64,000 nucleotides of DNA from DATBVX01 sp963724625 (GTDB lineage Bacteria; Pseudomonadota; Gammaproteobacteria; Steroidobacterales; Steroidobacteraceae): positions 62,001 to 126,000 of the forward strand of contig CAVRVO010000029.1 of the NCBI GenBank assembly GCA_963724625.1, written 5' to 3'. The notes below the pieces were generated by a model. That model was not told where the DNA came from and made no database searches. It worked only from the letters and a program-made list of their open reading frames with translations. The position numbers and the translations under genes were made by a program. Below are positions 19,059 to 28,273 of this stretch, piece after piece. Each line of letters starts with the position of its first letter. The stretch's first letter is position 1.

Positions 19059-19665
19059 ATGCGCGTGATTAGAGCCGATAGTTATCGTCACATGCCCTGG
19101 AAGAATGGTGGCGGCGAGACGGCCGAGATCGCTATCTCTCCGCGACGGCTCCGGAGTCGATTCATTCGACTGGCGCATCAGCATGGCACGCGTCGATTCG
19201 GACGGACCGTTTTCCTCATTCCCCGGAGTCGACAGGACGCTCACGATCATCGACGGCGCAGGCCTGCAGCTCTCGATCGACGGGGTGTTCGTTGAGGTCA
19301 CTACTGGCTCTGACCCGCTTGCATTTCGAGGTGATGCGCTGACCCATGCCACCCGTATCGGCGGTGCAGTGACGGATCTCAACGTCATGACTCGTCGTCA
19401 CCGATTCAGCCACCGGGTGACCAGGGTTGATGCGTGGAGTGAACTCTTTCCGGCAGCCGATGCCTCAGTCGCGATGCTGTTCTCCAGTGGCGCAAGCCTG
19501 CGTGTGGCATCGGCACAGCAGAGCGAAATATTGCGAAACAGCGATTCCCTCTTGATGCAGAGGCCGTTCGGCTCGCTGCGCTTGAGTGGCGATCCTGCGG
19601 CGCTCGCCCTGTGGATCGAAATCTGCCCGCGCGCAGTTGAAAAAGGCCATGGAGTGTCAGCATGA
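19059..19665 (+). CDS. HutD-family protein (frameshifted)
   Basis: HutD/Ves-type double-cupin protein of about 200 residues. The first frame gives MRVIRADSYRHMPWKNGGGE then TAEIAISP, with the HutD hallmark WKNGGG. After one extra base near 19143 the sequence continues in the next frame as DGSGVDSFDWRISMARVDSD and GPFSSFPGVDRTLTIIDGAG, also classic HutD. The stop overlaps the GMC start by four bases (ATGA). HutD proteins are linked to histidine utilisation or cold response, but no hut genes are near; here it may act with the GMC enzyme. Confidence 0.8.
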
Positions 19666-21314
19666 CAGGTCGCCGCTACCGGGATTCCGAACAGGTCGAT
19701 TTCGCCATCGTGGGCTCCGGCGCGGCAGGCGCGATCCTCGCGCGTGAATTGGGCCGCGGCAAATTCTCCACCGTGCTGTTCGAGCAAGGTCCGCACCTGT
19801 CCCCGGCGGAATTCGAACACGATGAGCTCAAGTACTGGTACCTGTCCGGGATCACGAACAATGCGACCAGGAATCCGCAGACGTTCCGCAACGATCCCGC
19901 CCAGAAAGCCGTGCGCATCAAGGACAAGCCGCCGCTGTGGTACGCGCGAACCGTGGGCGGCACGAGCGTGCATTACACGGCGAATTGCTGGCGCTTTCAC
20001 GACGTTGATTTCAACGAACGCAGCCGGCTCGGAGCGATCCCGGGCGCGGACCTGGCCGATTGGCCGATCAGCTACGCCGAGCTCGAGCCCTACTACACGA
20101 AAGTCGACTGGGAAATCGGCGTGAGTGGGTTGGCCGGCGCGAGCCCGTTCGAACCGCCGCGCACCAAGCCATATCCGATGCCGCCCGTGCCGGTGAAATC
20201 ATCCGGGGTGCTGTTCGAGCGGGGCGCACGCAAGTTGGGCCTGCACCCTTTTCCCGCCCCGTTGGCGATCAACTCCCAGCCCTACCGAGGTCGGCCCGCC
20301 TGCGTGAACTGTGGCTTCTGTCACGGCTTTGCCTGTGAGGTGCGAGCCAAGGGCTCGACGCTGTTCTCGATGATTCCCGAGGCCGAGGAAAGCGGCCACT
20401 GTGAAATTCGTGCGGACAGCTACGTGGTGCGCATCGAGACCGACAAGCGCGGCCGCGCCACCGGTGTCGCCTACTTCGATCGCCAACGACGCGAGCATTT
20501 CCAGAAGGCGCGCGCGGTGATCGTCTGCTGCAATGGTGCCGAGACGCCGCGCCTGCTCCTCATGTCGGCCAATCCGTCCTTCCCGCAAGGACTCGCGAAC
20601 TCGAGCGGAATGGTCGGCAAGTTCCTGATGTTCAACTACTCCTCGCGCGCCGCCGGTGTCTTCGAGCACGAGTTGAACGAATACAAGAGCGTGCAGGTGA
20701 CGCGCATCCTGCACGATTTCTACGATTCCGATCCGAAGCGGGGCTTTTATGGTGGAGGCGGTATCGATGCGCGCATCGGACCGCAGCCGATGTACTGGGC
20801 GCTACGCACAGCCTTCGAAGGTCCATCCTGGGGCAGCGCATTCAAGGCCCGCCTGGCGGAATTTCCGCGCTCCATGCTCGTCGCTGGCCATGGTACTTCG
20901 CTCGCGGTCGCAACCAACAGTGTGAGCCTGGATCCCGAATTGAAGGATGACTGGAACATGCCGGCGATCCGCGTCACCTACAAGGATCATCCCGATGATC
21001 TCGCTAATGCGCGCTTCCTGCTGGATCGCTCCGTCGAGATTCTCGAGGCGGCCGGCGCCTTGAGCGTGACTCGCGCTCCGATCACCGAACAGACCTCAGG
21101 CATGCATCTCCTCGGCACCTGCCGGATGGGTGACGAACCGGCGACTTCGGTAGTCGACCGCTATCATCGCTGCCACGATATCCGGAACCTGTTCTTGTGT
21201 GACGGCAGCAGCCTGGTGACCTCGGGTCGCGGGCAGCCGACGATGACGATCCAGGCGCTCGCGTTTCGCGCCGCCGACCACATCGCCAACTTCGCGCGCC
21301 GGGGAGAGATTTGA
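19662..21314 (+). CDS. GMC-family FAD oxidoreductase with cysteine cluster
   Basis: A 550-residue glucose-methanol-choline flavoprotein. The N-terminal Rossmann motif is VDFAIVGSGAAGAILARELG, and the C-terminal GMC signature region includes SGMHLLGTCRMGDEPATSVV and TSGRGQPTMTIQALAFRAAD. It contains CVNCGFCHGFAC (C-x2-C-x2-C-x4-C), a motif shared with the flavoprotein subunit of gluconate 2-dehydrogenase-type enzymes and a possible Fe-S site. No small subunit or cytochrome c gene is adjacent, which is unusual for that type. Translationally coupled to hutD. Confidence 0.88.
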   Translation: MTGRRYRDSEQVDFAIVGSGAAGAILARELGRGKFSTVLFEQGPHLSPAEFEHDELKYWYLSGITNNATRNPQTFRNDPAQKAVRIKDKPPLWYARTVGGTSVHYTANCWRFHDVDFNERSRLGAIPGADLADWPISYAELEPYYTKVDWEIGVSGLAGASPFEPPRTKPYPMPPVPVKSSGVLFERGARKLGLHPFPAPLAINSQPYRGRPACVNCGFCHGFACEVRAKGSTLFSMIPEAEESGHCEIRADSYVVRIETDKRGRATGVAYFDRQRREHFQKARAVIVCCNGAETPRLLLMSANPSFPQGLANSSGMVGKFLMFNYSSRAAGVFEHELNEYKSVQVTRILHDFYDSDPKRGFYGGGGIDARIGPQPMYWALRTAFEGPSWGSAFKARLAEFPRSMLVAGHGTSLAVATNSVSLDPELKDDWNMPAIRVTYKDHPDDLANARFLLDRSVEILEAAGALSVTRAPITEQTSGMHLLGTCRMGDEPATSVVDRYHRCHDIRNLFLCDGSSLVTSGRGQPTMTIQALAFRAADHIANFARRGEI

Positions 21315-21361
21315 CAGGCGAGATCCCGGGCCGGATTCCGATTATCTACGTCGCCTTTGAC

Positions 21362-21910
21362 TCATCTGGTCTCGACGGCACGAGCAGCGCTCCCAAGTGT
21401 TTCCCCAATGGCTGAGCACTCGCAGCCAACCCTCGGAAACAACATGCGCGCATTTTCGCGCCCAATGGAGCGGTGCTGCTGTTCCGACAGATGCAGGTCG
21501 TCCAGACCTTGCACCGTGTCTTCGATTCCGATGAGCGGATAGTCGTTGCCAAAAAGGATGTGCGAGGGATCCGCGAGCGTCGACAGTGCATTCCAGGCTG
21601 GCGCGTTCGTTACACTTGCAGTATCGAAGTAGAGCCTCTGCAGCTCGTGCATCGGACCTTGCGGTAGTTGCGCCTGCAGATCCGTGCGATAGCGAACGAG
21701 TCTGGCAATCCGATCGGCGAGCATCGGCAGAGAACCGCCGCCGTGCGAAAAGATGAAGCGGACCTTGTCGCAGCGGGAAAAGGCGCCGCTGTAGAGAAGG
21801 CTCGCGACTGCGCGCGTGGAGTCGAATGGGAACTCAATGAACGCAGGTGGTACGTCTGGCACGAGATTCGCACAACACTGCGCGACGGTGCGATGCACGA
21901 GAACCACCGC
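21362..21910 (-). pseudogene. amidohydrolase (ACMSD-like), 3' fragment
   Basis: Only the C-terminal half of an amidohydrolase-2 family protein is present: AVVLVHRTVAQCCANL, then AFIEFPFDSTRAVASLLYSG, FIFSHGGGSLPMLADRIARL (metal-site HGGG) and HILFGNDYPL (catalytic Asp), to a stop at 21362. The half carrying the N-terminal metal-binding HxH is missing. Homology stops at about 21910, where an unrelated, oppositely oriented fragment starts. A complete but divergent relative lies at 24507-25616. Confidence 0.75.
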
Positions 21911-22318
21911 TTGACGTCGATTGAGACCTACTTCATCGAGCGCACCGGCACAAAGCACTTCGGCCTGCTGATCGACACGGGCATCTTCCAGGATCGCCCC
22001 CTGCCGTACTGGCCGGGTGAGACGCCTGAGATGCGGCGCGACTTCCTCAACGGAATTCACGTGAATGCGGCTGACTTCTTGTTGGTCGCCAAGTATGTGG
22101 TGTTCATCCAGGCGAAGTTTCACAATATCAACGACGAGTTGCACGACGAGCACATCCCCTGGGAACCGGTTATCGCAGTGCTCAAACAGGCGGGCTACAC
22201 CGGCTACCTTTCGAGCGAGTACGAGGGCGCACGCGATCCCTGGCGCTCGCTCGAGCAGGTGCGCCGCCAGCATGCCCTGATCCGTAAGCTCGAGCGGCAA
22301 TACGATTCCGGCCGGTAG
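21911..22318 (+). pseudogene. sugar-phosphate isomerase/epimerase TIM-barrel, 3' fragment
   Basis: Reads LTSIETYFIERTGTKHFGLL, IDTGIFQDRP and TGYLSSEYEGARDPWRSLEQ, the C-terminal third of a xylose-isomerase-like TIM-barrel protein, ending at a proper stop. The N-terminal two-thirds are absent. The in-frame ATG at 21893 lies in sequence belonging to the amidohydrolase fragment, so translation from it would be accidental. The shared 5' boundary of both fragments marks a deletion, inversion or assembly join. Confidence 0.7.
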
Positions 22319-22437
22319 AGGCCGCGGCCGACTCTCCCGGCGGTGATTGCGGCGCCGCACCCAGCATCAGTCGCACTCATGGGCACGATTCAAAAAAACC
22401 ATTTCCGGCTTGTGGCGCGGGCGTTTAGGGTCGGCGC

Positions 22438-23649
22438 ATGAACCACACCGCATTGGAGCCCCCACCCACGACACCCGCGCTCGCCATCGACCCGTTCTCG
22501 GATGCGGTATTGAATGACCCCTACGCGTTTCACGAGGAGCTGCGTGAAACAGCGCCTGTCGTGCGGCTTGAATCGCTCGGCGTGTGGGCGCTCGGCCGTT
22601 ATGCGGAGGTCAGCGCGACGCTCAACAACTGGGAGACTTTCTGTTCGTCCGCGGGCGTCGGACTCAGCGATTTCAGAAAGGAGAAGCCATGGCGGCAGCC
22701 GAGCCTCCTTATCGAGGCGGACCCGCCACTACATACGCGCACGCGCGGGGTGATCACGAGCGTGCTCTCGCGGCGCGCCTTGAACGCCCTGCGGGCCAGT
22801 TTTCAGGCGGAGGTTGAGCGGCTCGCCGATGAGCTCGTGGAACGCGGCCGTTTCGACGCCATTCAAGATCTCGCACAGGCATTTCCGCTCAAGGTGTTTC
22901 CAGACGCGGTAGGCCTCGAGAACGAGGGACGAGAGAATCTGCTGCTCTACGCCGACATGGTGTTCAACGCCTTCGGGCCCCGTAACGCGCTGTTCGAGGC
23001 ATCGACTCGCCGCGCTGCACCCGTAGTCGCTTACATCACAGAGCACTGTCGCCGCGAGAAGCTGCGGCCGGACGGGCTGGGCGCACAGATTCACGCGTTC
23101 GCAGACTCCGGCCAGGTGACTTCCGAGGAAGCGATGCTGCTCGTGCGCTCGCTGCTCACCGCGGGCGTTGATACCACAGTGAACGGCATTGGCAATGCAC
23201 TCTTGAGCTTCGTGCGCCACCCGGATCAGTGGAAACTCCTGGCGGCAGAACCGCAGCTCGCCAGAGGCGCCTTCGAGGAAGCATTGCGTTACGAGTCTCC
23301 GGTGCAGACGTTTTTCCGTACGACAACTCAGCCAGTCGTCGTCAGCGGCGTACAACTCGGCGCGGGCGAGAAGATATTGATGTACCTCGGCGCGGCCAAT
23401 CGCGACCGTCGTCGCTGGCCGGATCCCGATCGTTTCGATATTCGCCGCACCGCGAGCGGGCATGTAGCATTCGGATCCGGCATTCATGCGTGCGTCGGGC
23501 AGATGATCGCTCGACTCGAAGGTGAATTGGTCCTGACAGCACTGGCCAAACGCGTGGCCGTCATCGAGCCTGACGGCGAACCTGTTCAGCGCCTCAACAA
23601 CACGCTGCGCGGGTGGCAAAATCTGCCCGTGCGTGTACGTCCGAAATGA
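22438..23649 (+). CDS. cytochrome P450 (CYP199-like)
   Basis: Soluble bacterial P450 of 403 residues. Haem-thiolate motif FGSGIHACVG with Cys352; I-helix oxygen-activation motif AGVDT at 242-246; ExxR at 281-284 (EALR). The N-terminal half (DPYAFHEELRETAPVVRLES, PSLLIEADPPLHTRTRGV) resembles CYP199-type enzymes that demethylate or hydroxylate para-substituted benzoates; that substrate link is inference. The first gene of the forward catabolic operon, 57 nt before the cyclase-family gene. No dedicated 2Fe-2S ferredoxin is adjacent; a Rieske ferredoxin is encoded at 45417. Confidence 0.92.
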   Translation: MNHTALEPPPTTPALAIDPFSDAVLNDPYAFHEELRETAPVVRLESLGVWALGRYAEVSATLNNWETFCSSAGVGLSDFRKEKPWRQPSLLIEADPPLHTRTRGVITSVLSRRALNALRASFQAEVERLADELVERGRFDAIQDLAQAFPLKVFPDAVGLENEGRENLLLYADMVFNAFGPRNALFEASTRRAAPVVAYITEHCRREKLRPDGLGAQIHAFADSGQVTSEEAMLLVRSLLTAGVDTTVNGIGNALLSFVRHPDQWKLLAAEPQLARGAFEEALRYESPVQTFFRTTTQPVVVSGVQLGAGEKILMYLGAANRDRRRWPDPDRFDIRRTASGHVAFGSGIHACVGQMIARLEGELVLTALAKRVAVIEPDGEPVQRLNNTLRGWQNLPVRVRPK

Positions 23650-23706
23650 TGGAATCCGCCTCAATGCGTCAACCCTGCGTCCGCCGCTAGCGCAAGCGAG
23701 AAGATC

Positions 23707-24510
23707 ATGGCCCGTCGTTTCGTCGATCTTTCCATCTATCTGGAGAATGAGGTGCTCTCCGATCCGCCGGCGCTCGCCCCGCGCATCGAGTATCAGAAGC
23801 ACAAGGACACCATTCCCGAATTCCTGCGCATGCTGCCGGGCGTCACGCCCGAGGACTTTCCCGATGGCGAGGCTGCCGCCGCCGAGTGGGTGCATCTGAC
23901 GACCCACAGCGGGACACATCTCGATGCGCCGTGGCATTTCCACTCGACGATGGACAAGGGCAAGCCCTCGATCACCATCGACCAGGTCCCGCTCGAATGG
24001 TGTTTCCAGCCCGGCGTAAGACTCGACTTCCGCCACTTTGCGGACGGTTACGTCTGCACCGCCCGCGACGTCGAAGCAGAGCTTGCGCGCATCCGTCACG
24101 AGCTCAAGCCCCTCGAAATCGTGGTGGTCAATACGCGCGCCGGCTCGCGCTATGGTCACAACGATTATGTGAATTCGGGCTGCGGCATGGGCTACGAGGC
24201 GACGATGTACCTGCTAGAGCGGGGCGTGCGCCTCACGGGCACCGATGCGTGGAGCTGGGACGCGCCGTTCTCCTACACCGCGCGCAAGGTGGCCGAGACA
24301 GGGGACAAGTCGCTCATCTGGGAAGGGCACAAGGCGGGCCGCGACATCGGCTACTGTCACCTCGAGAAGCTGCACAATCTCGAAAGCCTACCTGGCGACG
24401 GTTTCTACATTTCCTGTTTCCCGCACAAGGTGCGCGGCGGCTCCGCGGGCTGGACGCGCGCGGTGGCCATCTTCGACGACCCGTTGCTGCCGGGACGAAC
24501 TACCAAATGA
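23707..24510 (+). CDS. cyclase-family metal-dependent hydrolase (kynurenine formamidase-like)
   Basis: A 267-residue cytoplasmic hydrolase. The family metal-binding motif HSGTHLDAPWH is at residues 67-77. Relatives include kynurenine formamidase and isatin hydrolase, which open amide or lactam bonds. The stop overlaps the following amidohydrolase start as ATGA. Its place after a P450 and before a flavin hydroxylase suggests hydrolysis of a cyclic or amide intermediate in the same pathway. Confidence 0.88.
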   Translation: MARRFVDLSIYLENEVLSDPPALAPRIEYQKHKDTIPEFLRMLPGVTPEDFPDGEAAAAEWVHLTTHSGTHLDAPWHFHSTMDKGKPSITIDQVPLEWCFQPGVRLDFRHFADGYVCTARDVEAELARIRHELKPLEIVVVNTRAGSRYGHNDYVNSGCGMGYEATMYLLERGVRLTGTDAWSWDAPFSYTARKVAETGDKSLIWEGHKAGRDIGYCHLEKLHNLESLPGDGFYISCFPHKVRGGSAGWTRAVAIFDDPLLPGRTTK

Positions 24511-25616
24511 TGCTCCATGGCTGCGGGCACGCAGGCCGCGTGTCGGCACCGGTTGCTGAAGCTCCAGGAGCGGGAGCGGTCGTGCGACGCGGGAAGCGCT
24601 CGGTCACCGTCGATGTTCACGCACATGCTTTCGTCCCCGAAGTCGAGCAGCTCGTGGCCGGTCGGCCAGAGAAGCTCGCTGAGCCCGAACTGCAGCGCCG
24701 ATTCATCGGGGCCGCTTCGTACGAGCACAACCTAAAACACATGCTGCCCACGGCTGGCCCCAAGCTCACCAGTGTCGAGCTGCGCCTCAAGGACATGGAC
24801 GCAATGGGCATCGATGTGCAGCTAGTGAGCCCGACCTCTACGCAGCATTACTACTGGGCCGACAACGATCTCGCCCGCGCGATCGTCCGCACCACCAACG
24901 AGCGCATCGCCGAAACCTGTGCGCACCATTCGGATCGCCTTGTTGCGCTCGGCAATATCGCGCTCCAGCATCCGGAGCTCGCTGTCGAGCAGCTCGATCA
25001 TTGCCTGCACACGCTCGGGATGAAAGGCGTGGAGATTTCCTCCAGCGTCAACGGGCACGAGCTGGACGATCCGCTGTTTGAAACCTTCTGGGCGAAGGCC
25101 GAGGAACTGGGTGCGTTAGTGTTTCTGCATCCCTTCGGGACTTCGCTCGGCGAGCGCGTCAACCGCTTCTACTTGCAGAACGTCATCGGTCAGCCGATCG
25201 AAACCACGATCGCCCTCTCCCACCTGATCTTCGGTGGCGTGCTCGATCGGTATCCGGGACTCAAGCTCCTCGCGGCACACGGGGGCGGATATCTGCCGTC
25301 ATACATCGGCCGCTCGAATCACGCCTGGAAGAACCGAGCCGACTCGCACACGACGCAGCGCACTCCTGCCGAATATCTACGGCGCATCTATTTCGACACG
25401 CTGGTGTACGAGCCCGAAGGCTTGCGTCACCTGGTCAACGTGGTCGGTGTCAGCCAGGTCATGGTGGGAACCGATTATCCGTTCGACATGGGTTCGTACG
25501 ATCCTCACGGACTGGTGGATTCACTAGCAGATCTGTCCGACGCACAGAGAGCCGCCCTCCTCGGCGGCAACGCGTTGCGTCTACTGGGACTGCAACAAGC
25601 GACGAGGCAAGCATGA
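24507..25616 (+). CDS. amidohydrolase family protein (ACMSD-like decarboxylase/hydrolase)
   Basis: A 369-residue amidohydrolase-2 protein. Metal ligands are visible as HAH in VTVDVHAHAFVPEVEQLV, His in LVFLHPFGTSL, His in LLAAHGGGYLPSYIG and Asp in VMVGTDYPFDMGSYDP. This set is shared with ACMSD, gamma-resorcylate and 5-carboxyvanillate decarboxylases, so a non-oxidative decarboxylation is a fair guess. The ATG at 24507 overlaps the previous stop; about 30 weakly conserved residues precede the core, so a GTG near 24580 is possible. The stop overlaps the next start (ATGA). Confidence 0.87.
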   Translation: MMLHGCGHAGRVSAPVAEAPGAGAVVRRGKRSVTVDVHAHAFVPEVEQLVAGRPEKLAEPELQRRFIGAASYEHNLKHMLPTAGPKLTSVELRLKDMDAMGIDVQLVSPTSTQHYYWADNDLARAIVRTTNERIAETCAHHSDRLVALGNIALQHPELAVEQLDHCLHTLGMKGVEISSSVNGHELDDPLFETFWAKAEELGALVFLHPFGTSLGERVNRFYLQNVIGQPIETTIALSHLIFGGVLDRYPGLKLLAAHGGGYLPSYIGRSNHAWKNRADSHTTQRTPAEYLRRIYFDTLVYEPEGLRHLVNVVGVSQVMVGTDYPFDMGSYDPHGLVDSLADLSDAQRAALLGGNALRLLGLQQATRQA

Positions 25617-26740
25617 CGGCGGTGAACAAGGTTCTCATTGTCGGTGGAGGCATCGGCGGACTCTCGGCGGCGATCGGTCTGCGGCGCGCAGGGATCGACG
25701 TCGACCTCGTGGAGATCAAGAAGGAATGGACGGTGTACCACGTCGGCGTCGTCATCCAGGGCAACGCCATTCGTGCTCTGGCTGCTCTCGGCATTGCCGA
25801 GAAATGCGTGGATGCGGGCTTCCCCTACGACGGGCTCGAGTTCTGCGATCTCGAGGGACACGTCCTGATGGATATTCACGGCATCCCACTCGCCGGGCCG
25901 AACTTGCCGTCTGATCTCGGGCTGGCACGTCCGGCTCTGCACAGAGTGTTGTCGGAATCCGCGCTCCAGCTCGGCACCAAAGTGCGCCTCGGTGTGAGCT
26001 TTACGGACATCACCGAAGGGGGCAAGAAGGCCTCCGTTGCGTTCACAGACGGCAGTCGAAGTGACTATGACCTGGTGATCGGCGCGGATGGCGTGTTTTC
26101 GAAGACACGCAAGCTTCTGTATGGCGATAAGTACGTGCCCGCTTTCACCGGCCAGTGCGTGTGGCGTTACAACCTGACACGACCACCGGAAATGACGCGC
26201 GCTGCGATGTTCGTCGGACTCGAGGGCGGCAAGTGCGGATACATTCCGCTCTCGAAGGACACATGCTATGCGCTGCTCGTCCAGGCGGAATCCTCGGACT
26301 GGCGGCTCCCCGAGGAACAGCTTGCTTCGATCTTTCGGGCGCGCCTTGCGCGTTGCACGGGGCTGATGGCGCGCTTGCGCGATCAGATCACTGATTCGAG
26401 CCTCGTCGTGTATCGGCCGCTGGAAGCCGTGTTCGTTTCGGCGCCCTGGCACCGCGGTCGGATCGTCATGCTCGGCGATGCGGTGCACGCCACCACGCCG
26501 CACATGGGACAAGGTGCTGCCCAGGCGATAGAGGATGCCGTGGTGCTCGGCGAACTGTTGGCGCGCGATGAGCCGCTCGCAGACCTGCTGGCGCGTTACT
26601 CCGCGCGGCGTTACGAGCGCTGCAAGTTCGTGTTCGAAGCGTCGCTCCAGATCGGCGAGTGGGAACAGCATCCCGGTCCCGACGCCAATCCAATGGGCCT
26701 GACCGCCAAGCTGATGCCGACCCTCGCGGCGCCGATCTGA
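25613..26740 (+). CDS. FAD-dependent aromatic-ring hydroxylase
   Basis: Class A flavoprotein monooxygenase of 375 residues. FAD motif VLIVGGGIGGLSAAIGLRRA, the DG motif in LVIGADGVFSKTRKLLYG, and the GD motif in VMLGDAVHATTPHMGQGAAQ. It is most similar in style to 3-hydroxybenzoate/salicylate-type hydroxylases. It overlaps the upstream gene by four bases. A colinear paralogue is encoded at 37920-39044, sharing WTVYHVG and the QIGEWEQ region near the C-terminus, so the supercluster contains duplicated hydroxylase genes. Confidence 0.9.
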   Translation: MTAVNKVLIVGGGIGGLSAAIGLRRAGIDVDLVEIKKEWTVYHVGVVIQGNAIRALAALGIAEKCVDAGFPYDGLEFCDLEGHVLMDIHGIPLAGPNLPSDLGLARPALHRVLSESALQLGTKVRLGVSFTDITEGGKKASVAFTDGSRSDYDLVIGADGVFSKTRKLLYGDKYVPAFTGQCVWRYNLTRPPEMTRAAMFVGLEGGKCGYIPLSKDTCYALLVQAESSDWRLPEEQLASIFRARLARCTGLMARLRDQITDSSLVVYRPLEAVFVSAPWHRGRIVMLGDAVHATTPHMGQGAAQAIEDAVVLGELLARDEPLADLLARYSARRYERCKFVFEASLQIGEWEQHPGPDANPMGLTAKLMPTLAAPI

Positions 26741-26752
26741 AGGAGGATGCCA

Positions 26753-27781
26753 GTGCCAGTGGAGTTTCGCCTGGGGACTTTTTCGGTAACGAACGGCGCG
26801 CGCTATCCCGGCCTCGTAGTGAGTGAACGCGCAGTTGCCTTCAGTTCGGTGGACTCCTTCCTGAGTCGTACGGGGAAGGGGCTGAATGGTGCCGACTCGG
26901 TGCTCGCGTTACTGAACGATTGGGAACACAACTTCGCGGCGCTCCAGCGTGCAGCGCAGGCCTTGGCCGAAGCCAGCGCACCTGAACTCGCTCGTGAGGC
27001 AGTGGCCGTGGAATCCCTGGTATTTCATCCTCCGGTGAACCTGCCACGACAGATCTTCTGCTCTGGCGCCAACTACAAGAAGCACGTCGTGGACATCATC
27101 GTTGCGCAAACGATGGAAGAAACGAAACACATGAATCCCGAAGAACGACGCGCCTACGGCACGCAGAAGATGGAGGAGCGTGCGGCGAAGGGCACGCCCT
27201 TCTTCTTCGTCAAGGCGCAATCGACCGTGTCCGGGGCGCGCGATCTACTGGTGCTGCCTGAAGATGTGAAGCAACCCGACTGGGAGCTCGAACTCGGCGT
27301 CGTCATTGGCCGCCCGGCGCGCCGCGTGTCGCGCGAGCGCGCGCTCGAGCACGTGGCAGGTTACGTGGTGGTCAACGACATCACCAGTCGCGAGCGCGTG
27401 AATCGCCGGCCGGGTGACATGCGCGAGATGGGAATGGACTGGGTCGCGAGCAAGTGCTCGCCCGGCTATCTGCCGATGGGACCTTACCTGGTGCCCGCGC
27501 AGTTCGTCGGCGATCCGCAAGCGTTGCAGGTGACGCTCAAATTGAACGGCCAGACGATGCAGAATGAGTCCACGGCCGACATGATCTTCGGTGTCGCGCG
27601 CCTGATCGAGGACCTGTCGCGCCTGGTGCTGCTGCAGCCGGGCGACCTCATCTGCACGGGCTCCCCCTCAGGGAACGGCATACACCACGGTCGGCTGCTG
27701 CGTGCGGGTGATGTCATTGAAGGCACGATCACCGGTCTCGGCACTCAGCACAATGTCTGCGTCGCCGAAGGCGACGCCTGA
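26753..27781 (+). CDS. fumarylacetoacetate hydrolase-family protein
   Basis: A 342-residue hydrolase of the FAH superfamily, acting on acylpyruvate-type ring-cleavage products. Core motifs: QIFCSGANYKKHVVD, metal ligands in DWELELGVVIGRPARR and VVNDITSRE, and a C-terminal LQPGDLICTGSPSGNGIHHG. The GTG at 26753 is preferred over the ATG at 26747 because AAGGAGG ends at 26746, directly against that ATG but six bases from the GTG. It lies 12 nt after the hydroxylase stop in the same operon. Confidence 0.88.
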   Translation: MPVEFRLGTFSVTNGARYPGLVVSERAVAFSSVDSFLSRTGKGLNGADSVLALLNDWEHNFAALQRAAQALAEASAPELAREAVAVESLVFHPPVNLPRQIFCSGANYKKHVVDIIVAQTMEETKHMNPEERRAYGTQKMEERAAKGTPFFFVKAQSTVSGARDLLVLPEDVKQPDWELELGVVIGRPARRVSRERALEHVAGYVVVNDITSRERVNRRPGDMREMGMDWVASKCSPGYLPMGPYLVPAQFVGDPQALQVTLKLNGQTMQNESTADMIFGVARLIEDLSRLVLLQPGDLICTGSPSGNGIHHGRLLRAGDVIEGTITGLGTQHNVCVAEGDA

Positions 27782-27790
27782 GGAGTTCGC

Positions 27791-28273
27791 ATGAAGACCG
27801 TCACGCGTCGAGTCGTCACGGGGCACGACCCGCAGGGTCTCGCGATCGTGCGTCAGGACTCCGAGCTCTCCGCTCTCGACATCGGAGCTGGCATCGCAAA
27901 GTTCACGCTGGTATGGACCACCGATCGTTCGCCCGCGAGCAACAATGACGAGACGGATGGCGCACAGCGAGCGGTGGGACTCACGTCGCCAGGCGGTACG
28001 GTGCTGCGCATGGTGGATTTCAAACCGGGCATGCGCTCGCCCATGCATCGCACCAGCTCAATCGATTACGGCATCGTCCTCGATGGACTTATCGACCTCG
28101 AGCTCGATAGCGGTGAAGTACGGCATCTCAAAGCAGGTGACGTGGTGATCCAGCGCGGCACGAACCACGCGTGGCACAACCCCGGACGCAGCTGGTCGCG
28201 CATGGCGTTCGTCCTGGTGGACGCGGAGCCCGCACGTGTCGGCGGTCGAGTTCTCGAGGAGATCCTGCCGTGA
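27791..28273 (+). CDS. single-cupin domain protein
   Basis: A 160-residue cytoplasmic cupin. Motif 1 is degenerate (SPMHRTSSIDYGIVLDGLID) and motif 2 reads LKAGDVVIQRGTNHAWHNPG. It is too short for a classical bicupin gentisate dioxygenase, but single cupins in ring-degradation operons may be dioxygenases, isomerases or binding proteins. A ribosome site precedes the ATG. The stop overlaps the next start as GTGA, tying it to the second FAH-family gene. Confidence 0.8.
   Translation: MKTVTRRVVTGHDPQGLAIVRQDSELSALDIGAGIAKFTLVWTTDRSPASNNDETDGAQRAVGLTSPGGTVLRMVDFKPGMRSPMHRTSSIDYGIVLDGLIDLELDSGEVRHLKAGDVVIQRGTNHAWHNPGRSWSRMAFVLVDAEPARVGGRVLEEILP

Noticed and set aside
22729..24159. 476-codon antisense open frame opposite the P450 and cyclase genes
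   Set aside because: The plus strand has full-length families with intact catalytic motifs; the antisense product is His/Arg-rich with no recognisable domain, as expected from GC-rich shadow frames.
23886..24506. Long N-terminal extension in frame with the amidohydrolase
   Set aside because: This stretch overlaps the cyclase-family gene in another frame and shows no amidohydrolase homology; the overlapping ATG at 24507 is the natural start.
25505..26671. 388-codon antisense frame opposite the flavin hydroxylase
   Set aside because: The plus strand encodes an intact flavoprotein; the antisense product shows no domain.
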